A DNA stretch of 64,000 nt, taken from positions 186,001 through 250,000 of the forward strand of contig JAKEKT010000049.1 in NCBI GenBank assembly GCA_021495925.1, written 5' to 3'. The notes beneath the pieces are model-generated. The model ran no database searches. It was not told where the DNA came from and saw only the letters and a program-made list of their open reading frames with translations. Positions 47,560 to 59,074 of the stretch are shown here, piece by piece. The translations under genes and the position numbers were made by a program. Origin of the DNA: Diplodia intermedia. Its lineage: Eukaryota > Ascomycota > Dothideomycetes > Botryosphaeriales > Botryosphaeriaceae. Positions within the stretch are counted from its first letter, which is position 1; each line of letters opens with the position of its first letter.

Positions 47560-50036
47560 CAGGTGCGTCGGAGAGATATGAGAGGAGGATGGGATGTAAT
47601 TGGAGGACTTCCTGTGTGCCCACCTGATATGAAACTGCGGTGAGGAAGCATGCGCGACGAACTCGGAAAGGTATTTGAAATCCCCACTTGGGAATTTGCT
47701 GCTATTGCATGCTCCGCATAAACTTGGAATTGCTGGTTGCACATTTGTATGTGTACGCGTGCGAGCAAGACCATGATGCGAGCTTGACAAGATACATGAC
47801 CAAACATGGTTTCGGGCGGCCAACATGGCAGGCTCGGAGCAGGAGCCGTTTCCGGAAGCAAAAATAGAGCAAGACATTCGGACAGATCGACGTATTCCTG
47901 CCATGCACTGGCATTTCAGTGGCCGCCGGGATAGGTTTTGGGGGTTTTTTCGGTGAATTGTGTAGTCGTTCGAGTAAGTACCAGGTGCGAGTAATGTGAC
48001 CGGTTCCCCCTCTTGGACTCACGAGCCACGAACAAAGCATACCTCGGTGTTAGGTGCGTCCTGGCTACCTCGATCCATACCTGGCACGGGCGCGCCCGTC
48101 AGGTGTTCGAGACAAAACGTCGTGCTCGCCCGAGAGTCAAGATCGACGGAAAAGTTGACATGGGGGGCAGGAAGGGGCGAATATGTCCTGAGGCAGACTC
48201 GCATCGACCGCATTCAGGGTCCTGCGGGAGGCTTGCGGGAGAAAATGGTTGCGGATGCTGACGAGGCATGTGCAAGATGCTGTTTCGGTGTTGGCAGACG
48301 GTCCATGGTTCGCAAAGGATTCCGCGGCTGCTCTGCGTTGTTGGCTCGCGCCAGCTAGCGGCAGCTGGAAGTTGCCGCTATTTCTTCTACTTTGGCAGTG
48401 GAGGGGATGGCAGCTCCGCACAAGCCGAGTCGGGTTGCTTCAAATAGGCAATTTGGCGCAAGATCAGGCGGAAGGCTGAAGATCCCACCAACGGCAGCGC
48501 CGACGTGATTGGAGGCCGGCACCTTCGACCTATGCACGCATTTGTTCTTCCCGGCAAATCGGTGTCAGAAAGATTATTTTGTGCATGGGCCGATCGCATT
48601 CTCGCAATCCGCGCCTTTGAGGACGCAGTCAGATGGCGTGTTCATCGCACCTTGGGTGCGCTGTCCTAGAGCGGCCAGCCAGCCGGCGGCACCTCGCAGG
48701 GCTTTCGACGGGAGGTGGCTGCGGAGTGATGATGTGAGCGGCTATTTCTCCTGCTGCGACGGTGAGGTCGGCCGCGAAAAGCATACCCATGAGGGGAAAG
48801 GGCAGCGGCCAATTAGCAGCGCGGGCGGCCCCGGTGTTGCGGGAGGCTCACTGCGCGCGACAAGGATGGCGTTGCAAGGTTAATAATCGCGAGTGGCGAG
48901 TATCCGGCCGTCGCTGCGACGACTCGGCCTGCAGCTCTCCTGACGGCGCGCGCGCGTCATGCCATGAAGCCGCAGCAGCGGAAGCGGAAGGCTCAGAGCG
49001 CGGCCTGGGCAGGTAGGTGCGATGCCTCGAGTGATGTTGGGCGGCCCGAGCGCTGGCATCGCGATGTCCATGTGGGCCCTTGGCTTGGCGCGGATCACGG
49101 CGCTAATGGCAGAGACCCGCCTTCTCCGGTCGACCAGCAGTTAGCTCGGCGGGGAGGATGATGCAGTTGCCATCGAGCCAACCGCCCGCTACCTGCTCAT
49201 GGCTGGTGCTGCGCTGGCACGCCGCGTCGCTCTGCCGTCGCTCTGCCGTCCTGCCCTCGGCAGGCGCGTAGGGGCAGTCGAGATAAGGCGCCGCGCTCGT
49301 TATCGGCAAGGCACGCATTCCGCCGGGGAAGGTCCCCACGCTTCCGCCGCGGCCGCTTTGATGCGCGCGACGGAGACCAGAGCGCACGCGAGTCGATGAG
49401 ATGGAGGGGCGGCTGTGAATTCGCTAGCGCCCAGGCCCTTGTCGTGCGTAGTCCAGCCTTCTCCGCGCCTGATTGATGAGACCACCCTTGCACCAAGCAG
49501 GCGGGGATGAGCGGCGCCGCACTTCGTTTGTGCCACTCCCTCCCCGACCTCTGTACCATCCTCTCCAATTCATTGCAGCCCTCGCCTCTCACGCCCCTCC
49601 TCCAAGCCGAGTCCAGCTCGTCTGGCCCCCGCCTGTGCTACCCACGCCCACGCTGCCAGCGTCCGACACAGCAGCGCCTGCAGAACCCGCCGTCTCGTCC
49701 GACCCCGTCGCCTGGCCCGCGCTGCGCCCGTCCGCTGTTGCTTTTATGCGCCGCCAGCGCAGCCCAATGCCCACCAAGCCTAAACACGCCTGCTAAACTG
49801 CCTTCTTGAGCTCTGCGCCTGCATTCTTCCTGCAACCCGCAGCCACCCCGTCCTGCCGCCCTGCGCCCGACCCCGTTCGCGCCATCCAGCCTGCAGCCAG
49901 CCGTTGAGCCCTCGCCGCGACCGTCTTGCGCAGAGCTGCGCCCTGCGACGACGGCCTTTTTACTTCTTATTCCTCCTTCCCGTGCTGACCGAAGCACACC
50001 TCGCCTCGTCCGCCCGTCGCATCTGTGGCCGATTTG
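47560..50036. other. Gene-free region upstream of PPS1
   Basis: 2.5 kb. Only short, mutually overlapping frames (up to about 135 codons). The last 0.5 kb is C-rich and probably promoter and leader of PPS1. Confidence 0.45.
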
Positions 50037-52447
50037 ATGATGGCTGCTGCAGTAGCCAGGGCGCCTCTGCCCGCCCGATCCTCCACCCCTCCTCCCAGCC
50101 TGGCTCTCAATACTTCGCCACGAGGAACGCCGGCTCCGGTGCCAAACAAACACCTTCCCGTATGCCACCCGGGGCCCCAGCCCGTGCAGCAGTTCGACAC
50201 GCCTCCGGCATCGCCGCCCATCAAACAGGCTGTCATCGACGCGTCGTCGCTCATAGCGCCACCCGACAATCTCCCCCGGATCTGCGAAGACCCACCTGTC
50301 TATTCCATCGACGCCGATACTGTCTCTCGCGCCGTGGAGCATTTGGCAACACAGGCATTGCCGGATCCGAAGCAGGTGTTCCCATGGCTGCATGGCTTGC
50401 ACGCTGATAACCAAATACAATTGGCCTTTTTTGTTCAGAGGAAGAGGTCACTACGCAAGGTGCCCCGTTGCATCAGAGGCCTGACGATCGTCAAGGCGGG
50501 TGGAGATCTCAGCAGCGCCAAGCTCAAGGGTGCAATCCCTCCGAGTGAGTTGCTCCTTGTGCAGAACTCGCCTGACGAGACCGCTCAATTCCTCGAGATC
50601 GATCCCAGAGATGGTTTCTCTGTCAGGAACTTCCAGATTCAAGCCTGCAAAATGGCCACTGTCTCGGACATCATCGTCTATAGGGACGAGAAGACGCCCC
50701 GTGAAGAGGCCGAGAGACTGGCCGCGCAAATTTCAGCCGCTCAGAGGGTTTGGAGAGAGAGGCACGTCGTCACAGGCTGCGATGTGCAAGATTTCAATAC
50801 ATTTGTCGTGTCCGGTAAGTTTTGCGCGCGTCAATTTGACACCAAGTTTCACCTTTCTCTGACGCTCGGACGTAGACCCATTCAGCACGTTCGAGGAAAA
50901 CCATCCGGAACTTGTAGCGGTGGATGGCAGGGGCTGCATGACGGGTAATGTAATGGATTTTTGTAAGCACCCACTCCAGCCTTAACGCGAAGGGTTCCCT
51001 TGGAATATTCCGACAGCAGCGTTCTCAAGGCTTGACGCACTTGAGGCAGCAGATCATTGGCCTGGACACATTGTCGTGGCATGACATGTGCGCGATTCTC
51101 CCGGCAAATGCTTTGCTCGCACGGGCGCTGCTGTCCGGACATATATTTCAGGAACAATTCAGTAGGGATATATGCTGACAACCGCAGTCTATTGGGAGCG
51201 CTTGGAGATGTGTACCATGTCTGAGGCCTCGGAAATCAGCCACAACGTTTTCATGGGGCCGACGCCCGATCCCGAGCTGGGAATATCGTCTGCGAGTGAT
51301 TTCGACGTTCTGGTCGAGACGAGCGACCAGGCACGCTGCCCCGACGCTCGATCTCTGCAGGCCGCCTCGAAAATGTTGGAGAAGTCCAAAAGACCGACCC
51401 TCAGTCTCTCGTTTCCGTCCTCCGGCAGCATTGTGCCACCAACTTGGTCCCATTCCGAAGTCGATAGTCTGATGGAGATGTGCCACTGGATGTACAGGAT
51501 AGCCAACCCAATGGATGCCACAGATTCCGGCATCGATGAAGATGGCGACAGCGACATGAGCGACAAGACGGACCGGTCCCGGAAACTATTGATCCACTGT
51601 GCAGACGGTTACACCGAGAGCTCTCTGCTCGGTCTCACTTACTTCATGTTCGCGGAGGGGCTTCCGGTCCACGAGGCTTGGGTGCGCCTGCATCGGGATC
51701 GAGGCCGGAACTTTTTCGCCTACTCGTCCGATGTGGCGCTTTTAACGAGCATCCAGCCACGAATCCTGCAGGAGTCTCCCCGCTTCGGCGGGTCCATTCT
51801 CACCCTCCAGGAGCCGGCTTGGTTATCGAAGCTTGACGGTAGCCTTCCCAGCCGCATTCTACCATATATGTACCTAGGCAACCTCAACCACGCCAACAAC
51901 CCCGAGCTTCTTCGAGAACTCGGCATTACGCGAGTGCTTTCTGTTGGAGAGCCAGTCTCGTGGAGCAGGGAGACGCTTGAGGAGTTTGGCACGGAGAATC
52001 TCCTTTACATCGACCGCGTGCAAGACAACGGGGTTGATCCTCTGACCGAGGAGTTTGGCCGATGCTTGCGCTTCATTGAACAAAGCAAAGTTGCTGGCAC
52101 TGCCACTCTTGTTCATTGCCGCGTAGGGGTCAGCAGGTCTGCCACCATCTGCATCGCTGAGGTCATGAACGAACTGGGGCTGAGTTTCCCACGCGCATAC
52201 TGCTTTGTCCGCGCTAGAAGGCTGAACGTCATCATCCAGCCACACCTGAGGTTTACGTAAGTAGCCTAGACTCTTGCGTCGGTGCAACTCTCTTCTCAAG
52301 AACCGGGCTAATAAAAACAGGTACGAGCTACTCAAATGGGAGGAGTACCAACACCAACGACGAGGCGAGCCGCTTCGGCGCGAGCTTGAGTGGGGATCGA
52401 TTGCGCGCGAAATCGCATTAATGAATCGCCCGTACTCCAGACAATGA
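50037..52447 (+). CDS. PPS1: PPS1-type dual-specificity protein phosphatase
   Basis: Phosphotyrosine/phosphoserine phosphatase related to yeast Pps1, linked there to S-phase control. Exons 50037-50814, 50876-50962, 51188-52256, 52321-52447 give 686 residues. The N-terminal third is the fungal PPS1 region (NLPRICEDPPVYSIDADTV ... DPFSTFEENHPELVAVDGRG). Two tandem phosphatase-like loops follow: HCADGYTESS at Cys426, where Glu replaces the catalytic Arg, and HCRVGVSRSA at Cys599, a complete HC-x5-R motif. The last exon is short and basic. The 225 bp intron 2 was placed by frame and the FYWERLEMCTMSEASEISHNVF match. Start: the first of two adjacent ATGs (50037, 50040). Confidence 0.93.
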
Positions 52448-53447
52448 TCTCGCGATGCGTGGATAACACTGCACCACGCCGTACCTTTTCCTCGAAGCAT
52501 CTGATTTTATTCAATATTTCTGCGCTTGTGGATGCGCCGGTAAGCGCTTCGCAAGAGGTTTGGGACTCACTAGTTCGAAGTCTAGTGTCTGTCCCTTCAC
52601 TTCTCTCTTTTCCGAATTTCACGAGAAGAGGCAACGGGCTTTCTTTCATTCATTTTCCCTCTTCATGGTCGAACAGATTGGCTTTCACTTCCTAGTATCT
52701 CTCTCTTAGTCGCGAAAGGGCTGCAGATGTAGTTCGCATTGACATAACCTTCTGGATGGGCCTGTTCATCTTTTATTTACCTGAGCTTGGAGCAGGGATT
52801 CGGATATGGAAAGGTACGGAAACACGGACTGGAAAGGGCTAAACGGGTCATTGGGATTGTTTGCTGGGACTTTTCTTTCGTTTTATCCCACGGGAATGGG
52901 ACTTCGGATATGAGTTATGATGATTATGATTTAAGGGTCTCTTGAAGTTTCGTGTTTTCCTATGGGATTGAGAGACGTTCACTTCTTCGTGCGGCTTAGG
53001 CACGGAGATGGGCTGTCATTTCTGGATATGCATGCGTTTGAAGATGATGACTCGTTGCGGTCCTTTTTGAAAAGACGGAGAAAACGCTCAGGCGGAGATG
53101 GGAAAGAGAAGGGAACGCTCCTCAGACGTTGTTCGTTGCTTTTTAGTGCTCTTGCTTTTCATTTACGGATCTTTTGCTTGCCTAGGTTTGGTGCGTGTTT
53201 CCCCACATTGTCTAAGGTCTTGCTATCCATCCGACTTTCTCACAGTGACGTCTGAACGGTGCTCAGAATCGAAAGTCCGTGGGCACTTTGGTGACACGCT
53301 CTGGCCAATCGTCCCTTCGACTGATTCCCCGCAACAGGATGGGCGATGCATGGATGGGAAGGCGGCTGCGTGGTCCGTGTGGCACCCATCCTCGTCGTCC
53401 TTAAACCTCTCCTTGCCAGTCTCACAGTCAAGAAAGAGGTTGGACAC
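52448..53447. other. Intergenic region downstream of PPS1
   Basis: 1.0 kb, T-rich, with no convincing frame; ends at MITE copy C. Confidence 0.5.
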
Positions 53448-53631
53448 CACGGCGGGCGACAGAAGAAATTGCCCACCCGCATCTGCCTTACACTTGAGAA
53501 AACTTATATAGAGAGTTGAATGAAAGATCTAGACGTAAATACGCAAATCTAAAACTTATATTTACGTCCGGACCTTCTATTCGACTACCCATGCAGATGC
53601 GGGTGGGCAGTTTCTTTTGTCACCCGCCGTG
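53448..53631. mobile_element. MITE copy C, best-preserved terminal repeats
   Basis: 184 bp. Left end CACGGCGGGCGACAGAAGAA continuing ATTGCCCACCCGCATCTGCC; the right end is its inverted copy, ending GTCACCCGCCGTG, about 40 bp with few mismatches. The inner segment has ACGTAAAT and ATTTACGT arms. Flanks ACAC and ACTC match at 3 of 4. Confidence 0.88.
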
Positions 53632-53867
53632 ACTCTGGACCTTGAATCGCGTCTTCCTTACGCGTAAAGCATTCATTATGGGCCTTCGCCACCGACGTAT
53701 GTACAAGGCAGACAGGGGAACAGGTGACAAAAGATCTTTGTGTGAGACTTTCCGTATTTGCGGATCCTCTAACTTGCAGCCAAAAACGGAGTCTGCAGAA
53801 CCATGGTGCAAGGCTAGTTGAGCATACCTTTGCATTACAGGAACACTACACCGTATCCATGTGGGAG

Positions 53868-54073
53868 CACAGTGGGTAGACAAAAGAAATTGGCCGTCCC
53901 ACATCTGCCTAGTAGAGATGTTCCACTACTCTTTCTCTGGGCAATTTGATACAGAATCCGGAGGTAAATGTGCGCATTCAAAGCTAACATTTACGTCCAG
54001 ATCTTGTATTCAACTACCCATGAATATAATGCGCGATCTGCGGGAGGACCAGTTTCTTGTGTCACCCGCCGTG
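53868..54073. mobile_element. MITE copy D
   Basis: 206 bp, left end CACAGTGGGTAGACAAAAGA, right end TTCTTGTGTCACCCGCCGTG, with inner GGTAAATG / CATTTACG arms. Exact GGAG duplication on both sides (53864-53867 and 54074-54077). Confidence 0.85.
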
Positions 54074-54089
54074 GGAGGTAGAATCAAGT

Positions 54090-54199
54090 CTCTAGACGTA
54101 AATGCGAGTCTTGAAAGCGCATGATGAATTCAACTACGTATAGGAAGAGTGCGCTGTCCTCGAGGAGCTGAAGGCTCGAATGTTCTGTCACCTACTGTG
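54090..54199. mobile_element. MITE remnant E, truncated
   Basis: Carries the inner AGACGTAAATGCG and TTCAACTAC motifs and a degraded right end (TTCTGTCACCTACTGTG) but no left terminal repeat. It lies 16 bp from copy D, so the area is a small cluster of insertions. Confidence 0.55.
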
Positions 54200-54857
54200 G
54201 TGGTGTAGCAATTGTTTTGGCTTGGAAAGGAGGCCACCCGTAAAGTGGTCCTAATGCCCGAAAAGGCCGGCTCTCGGCCGATTGCACCTCACTTCCCTAG
54301 AACGTCCAACAAAACCAAGAAGAACCAAAAGGAGTATTTCCCTCGACTACTTGCGTCGGCGTGCCAAATTCGGGCAGAAAGAAAGCCATTCAGGGTATGT
54401 AACGAAGTAAATCACGGTCGATGACTCTAGGCTCGGTCAGTGAAAAAAAAATATCAAGGTACGCGAGCAGTCCACACAACATGCCACGGAGAATGGTAAG
54501 GTCGATAACAGCCCTGTTTCTCCAGGCCGGATGGATATAAGTCCCTAAATCTTCATGTCTTTTTCTAAGTCCGGAGCCAATTTTCACCGATCCAAACTGT
54601 ATCCAGCGCAGCGCCGTTGCGAAGTCCCATGTCCAATTTCGTCCCAGCACCACCCTCTCCAGCCCGGCCGTGATATCTCGAGGTGGTGTCTCGCTCCGTC
54701 CTCCCAGCGAACGACCAAAACGCCACACGCCGTCCCGACAAACCCCAGCTCGAAGGCAATGCCGCCTGCCGAAGAGGCAGCAGTAGCAGTAGAAGAAGAA
54801 GAAGTAGAAGATGACGAAGAAGCCCCCCGCGTCCGAGGAGGACGGGCGAGACAATTG
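54200..54857. other. Intergenic region downstream of the F-box-like gene
   Basis: 0.66 kb. A minus-strand frame of 154 codons (54390-54854) begins with a non-ATG codon and runs through a GAA/GTA repeat; not considered a gene. Confidence 0.45.
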
Positions 54858-55979
54858 TCAATCGGCCACCCAGTCGACGGCCTCGTGCCACATGGGCTTG
54901 CCCCTGGCGACCCAGCGGTCGTAGCCGCGCTCGGCGCAGGCGCGGGCCTCGGCGTACGAGACGGCGCGCTCGTTGTGCATGACCCAGTGCTTGCCGGCGT
55001 TGAGCGACTCCTGGTAGAACTTCCAGTAGTTGGCGTCGCGCACCAGCTCCGACGCCTTCTGCAGCCGGCCCGTCTTCTGGCACACGCGGTCGACGCGCTC
55101 CATGAGCTCGAGCACGTGGGTGCCGTCGATGTAGGTCTCGGCGCCGTCGTCGCTGAAGTCGGGCGTGACGAGCTTGGTCAGGCGGCGCAGGCGCGGGGGC
55201 GGCGGCCGATGTGACGAAGAAGTGTCGGTTTGCAGCGGCGGCGGCTGGTAGGCGAGGAAGCGGGCAAAGTCGAAGCCGCTGGTGAGGAACTTCTGCAGGC
55301 GCGGGTAGGGCGGCAGCACCAGGCGCAGCGTCAGCTCGCGCAGGGCGGGCATCTGCGGCAGCACCTTCTCCAGCGAGGCCTCGAGGTTGAGCTGCTTGAG
55401 CTCCAGCGACTGGCTCAGCGGCAGGCTGCCCAGGTACAGCACCCAGCGCGGCATGAAGGGGTCGCCGACGACGTCGGTGAAGTCGGTCTGCACCTCCCAG
55501 TTGCGCAGGTGCTGCAGCAGGCCGGGCTGCTGCTTGGGCCAGGCGCGCGTCGACAGCTTGAGCTCGCAGCTGTCCTCGGGGCCCAGCTCGCCCTGCAGCT
55601 GGCAGTAGCGGTACACGGCCTCGACGTACTCGGCGTGGATCTGGCGGTTGACCAGGAGCAGCACACGGGCCGGGCCGTATGCCAGCGCGTCCATCAGCAG
55701 CGGGCGTGCGGTGGCGTAGTCGTTGCCCACGGCTGGCCGCCGCGATGCATACAGGACGAATTCGTAGACGAGGTTCCGCACCTCGCGCGGAAGCCCCAGC
55801 AGCGATGCTCGAGCAAGCGCCCCCCGCGGGCCCGGGCTGTCGGCTGGTGGTGTCGTCGTCGCGCGCGGCATCGTGTGCTGCTCCGGCGCGGGCTGCTCGT
55901 GGAAGGTCCTGCTCAGGCTCTGCGGCGGCGCCAGAGGCAGCGGACGGCCTGGCAATGTGAGGCCAGAAATTAGCGGCAT
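54858..55979 (-). CDS. F-box/2EXR-like domain protein
   Basis: 373 residues from the ATG at 55979 (MPLISGLTLP). The only family signal is SLLGLPREVRNLVYEFVLYAS, the LPxEVRNxIYE pattern that opens the 2EXR/F-box-like domain of many filamentous-fungal proteins, followed by VLLLVNRQIHAEYVEAVYRY. The rest has leucine-rich spacing (LKQLNLEASLEKVLPQMPALRELTLRLVLPPYP). Such proteins are often assumed to be substrate adaptors of SCF ligases, but evidence for the 2EXR group is thin. The frame remains open to 56051 through a GTG codon, not used. A possible functional link to the NEDD8 E1 (ULA1) in the window is general only. Confidence 0.75.
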   Translation of the reverse strand: MPLISGLTLPGRPLPLAPPQSLSRTFHEQPAPEQHTMPRATTTPPADSPGPRGALARASLLGLPREVRNLVYEFVLYASRRPAVGNDYATARPLLMDALAYGPARVLLLVNRQIHAEYVEAVYRYCQLQGELGPEDSCELKLSTRAWPKQQPGLLQHLRNWEVQTDFTDVVGDPFMPRWVLYLGSLPLSQSLELKQLNLEASLEKVLPQMPALRELTLRLVLPPYPRLQKFLTSGFDFARFLAYQPPPLQTDTSSSHRPPPPRLRRLTKLVTPDFSDDGAETYIDGTHVLELMERVDRVCQKTGRLQKASELVRDANYWKFYQESLNAGKHWVMHNERAVSYAEARACAERGYDRWVARGKPMWHEAVDWVAD

Positions 55980-57346
55980 TTTCGATCTCGTGGGAAGTGG
56001 AGAGGCGGTCGCCGCGCAGGGATGTTGGGCAATGATCTGTTGCACAGCCACGCTGAGGGCCGGGGTAAACCAATCATATCATGGCAAGCGGCTACATTAA
56101 AATTAAATAGGCGCGCAAAATTCTGGACGACCGTTTAGAAGGCCCGAAACTGGCCTTTTGCCGGCCGGCAGAGGCACCAGAGGCCCGGCAGTCAGACGTT
56201 TCTTGGGCGCCGCGCCAGGCACCGCGTTTTTCTGATACTGGAGAAGGCGCGCTTACCCAATCCGGCAATATTCGCTTGCCTGCCGTGTACGTCGCTCCCG
56301 CCGGAGAAGCGACCACCAGCGCCGCGCCCGCCGGCTCGAGACGGTGCTGCTTCCGTGCGCCAGCTGCGTGCCAGACCGCTCCGCCCGCCCACTCGCCGTG
56401 GAAGCCTCTCGCCGCCCGCGCGCCGTCGGTGGAGATCCTTGGCGCATCCGGCCGACGTAGCATGTATGATATGCAGCACGCCAACGCGTCCTCGCACCAC
56501 AGCAACATCGGCCCAGGCCCGCCCGGCAAGCCCGCCGCTGCCCCCCAGACCGCCAGCTTCCGACGGCGCGGGAGGGCGACACTTCTTGCCACCCCGTCCC
56601 GGGAGACGAATGGCGCACGGATCCCCAGCCCCGACGCCGACCGCAGACTGCCTGCACGGCGCGCCAGAGCTGTCGCAGCGGCTCCCGCGGTCCGTCGTAC
56701 CGGGGCAGCTGCCCCCATCCGGTCGTCTGCTGCAGCGAGTCCCGGGCCGACGACGAACTGCCGCATGTGTCACCTCATGGTGTGTAAAACTGGGTCCACC
56801 GCACGTTGATTGCGGCCCGACCGGACGAGAACCCCGCAAATCGGGACGTCCGCCTGTCCTGAAGCCGCCTACCGCCAATCGTCTTCCGCCTGTTTGTCGC
56901 TCGTCTCGCGGCTTGGCGAGGGGTTTTGCACCGTCGGGATCTGCGCTGTGAGGTCGACGGCGACGCCAAGTCCCGAGTCAGCAGCTCGATCCGACGGCCG
57001 CAATTTTTCTGACAGCAGCCCTCGGAAATAGCGCACGGATGCTCGCACCGGGTGATCAGAGCCAAGGGTGGGACGGGATCTTTCGTCATGGCCTTCCTAG
57101 TCGACGTCCTAACCTTTTGTCGTTTAACCTAACTCCAGGCACCACGCCAAATGCTATCAGAACACAGCTCGAAGAAAAGAAGAAGGCAGAGGGAAAAAAC
57201 GGATGACAGCCCGGATATAGTCTTGACCTTTTCGTGCGCGTGCCTCGTCACTCCACCCGCCAACGTCTCCGCTCGTCAAGTTTCTCCTCATTTCACCGAG
57301 AATTTCCCGCCATCATCGACCACCACCACCCCCACAGTAGGTGCGA
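55980..57346. other. Intergenic region CLP1 3' / F-box-like 5'
   Basis: 1.37 kb upstream of the F-box-like gene. Overlapping GC-rich frames up to 228 codons on both strands; none resembles a family. Confidence 0.45.
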
Positions 57347-59029
57347 TCAACCCACCAGTCCAGCAACATCCTCCGGCCAGTTGCCCAATATCATGGCGTG
57401 TCGTGGGATCTGCCCGCTGAGCGGCGCCAGCAGCTTGACGTTCTGTTTCGCCTCGTCGACGTCGGCGATGTACACGTATCCCATGACGCTGCTGTCGCGG
57501 ATGTGCTCGTAGCTGTCTGACGGTTCCGCATGCGTGATGGCCAGCAAGCCATTCTGTATCATTAGTGACGGCTTGATTTTGTCGTACAGCCGCCCGGAAG
57601 GTTCGGCGTCGTCGTCGGCTTCACCGCCGGGGAGGAAAGAGGATGCAGGATTGGTCGCGGATGCTAGGATCTCGGGTCAATGTACAACGGCATTGGTGGA
57701 GTCGCTGGAAGGTCGACTGGGGACTTACTGTCTACGGTGCGGAAAACATGCAGAGAGTTGAAATCGACGCGCTGCGTGTGGGGGCTGAGCGTCGTCGAGC
57801 CCTGGCCAAAGAAATAAGACCGGACTTGCGTTTGCCTCAGTGCCTTCATATAACTCTCATCGCGATCAACGCATCCGCCTGACTTGTCGAGCTTGACGAC
57901 TTGGACGGGGTCCTCGCCGGGGCGCGAAAAACGTCGGGACAGGTCGCTGTAAAGGCGTTCTGAGCCGAGGACGAGGATAACGTTTACTAAGAAAAGCTTG
58001 TGAGTAGGTGTACACCAAACACGCGGGAAGAAGTTTCGGATAGCTGGGAGTATGGCGAAGATTTCGAGCGGGCAACATCATAGTCATCGTGCACACACCT
58101 GAGAACTCCGAAACAACATGTTGTATATTCTCATACACGCCCCTCTTATCCACGCTCAGCACGCCGGGCGTATCAATAAAGCACCCCGACCTCCTGGCAT
58201 CATCGTCCTCGCCCAGCCTGCTCGTCACCGCCAGCGCCAGTCTCGTCACCAAGCCCCGATACATCTTCGGGTTGTCGTCCGGGCTGCCCAGCCCGTAATG
58301 GTAGACCAGCGGCATCTTGACCGGCACGGGGCTGGGTCCGTTGATCGGGCTGCTGCCCCAACCCTCCTCGACGTCCAACACGCTGGCCACCGCGGCCGTG
58401 GCCAGCGATCCGGGCGGGCTCAGCATGCCCTGCCGGGGATCCAAGTTGACGAGCACCGGCTGGCGGCCCATCTTGACCGCATACGCCGTCAACATGCGCA
58501 CCAGGCTGGTCTTGCCCGCATTCTCCGGGCCCACGACCAGCACGCGGGGGCCGATGGGCTTCTCGCCGCCATTGTACGCCGACTCTTGCTGCTGCTGGTG
58601 CTGCTGCTGTTGCGCATCCACCGCCTTGCGCATCTGCTCGAGCGCAAAGTGCACGTTGGCGTACTCGACCATGGGCGTCTCCTCGGCCTGGTACTCGCTC
58701 TCGACGTCGCCCTCGACCTGCAGCCGGCAGCCGTGCCACGTGTAGATGGCCGCCTTGGTGCCCGCCCGGAACGCGTACGGCTCCTTGGCGTTGCACGCCA
58801 GCTCCGTCCCGAAGCACTCGGCCGTGCCGTTGAGCAGCTTCACCGTCAGCGCCCCCGCGTTGAACGGCACCTCGAACCGGTACTCGGTCCCCGGCCCCAG
58901 GTCCTGCACCCGCGGCGCCGACGCCGGCGCGAGCGCGTCCGTGGCGGCCGCCGCCGATGACGACGCCGCTGCCGCCGCCGCTGATGCTGACATGGACAGC
59001 CCCGGCAGCGAGAGGCCCGGCAGCGACAT
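57347..59029 (-). CDS. CLP1: CLP1, mRNA cleavage and polyadenylation factor subunit
   Basis: Subunit of cleavage factor IA that bridges Pcf11 and the rest of the 3'-end processing machinery; binds ATP. Exons 59029-58099, 57986-57729, 57663-57347 give 501 residues. The N-terminal beta domain (GTEYRFEVPFNAGALTVKLLNGTAECFGTEL) is diagnostic. Walker A is GPENAGKT at residues 167-174 and the Walker B region is GCFIDTPGVL. C-terminal hallmarks: SPHTQRVDFNSLHVFR and SSVMGYVYIADVDEAKQNVKLLAPLSG. The N-terminus has an Ala/Ser tract and residues about 139-149 a poly-Gln insert. A CA dinucleotide repeat lies just before the ATG in the leader. Confidence 0.95.
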
Positions 59030-59031
59030 TG

Positions 59032-59035
<4 letters not shown>

Positions 59036-59073
<38 letters not shown>
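59036..59073 (+). repeat. (TG)19 microsatellite in the CLP1 leader
   Basis: Perfect dinucleotide run; on the CLP1 strand it reads (CA)n ending 6 bp before the start codon. Confidence 0.95.

Positions 59074-59074
<1 letters not shown>

Noticed and set aside
53720..53740. GGTGACAAAAGA match to the MITE terminal repeat between copies C and D
   Set aside because: Only 12 bp, with no partner end or inner arms; not called as a separate element.
54390..54854. 154-codon minus-strand frame next to the F-box-like gene
   Set aside because: Starts with TTG, begins in a trinucleotide repeat and shows no domain; most likely non-coding flank.
56092..56951. Frames up to 228 codons on both strands
   Set aside because: Mutually overlapping and Arg/Gly/Ala-rich; no recognisable family.
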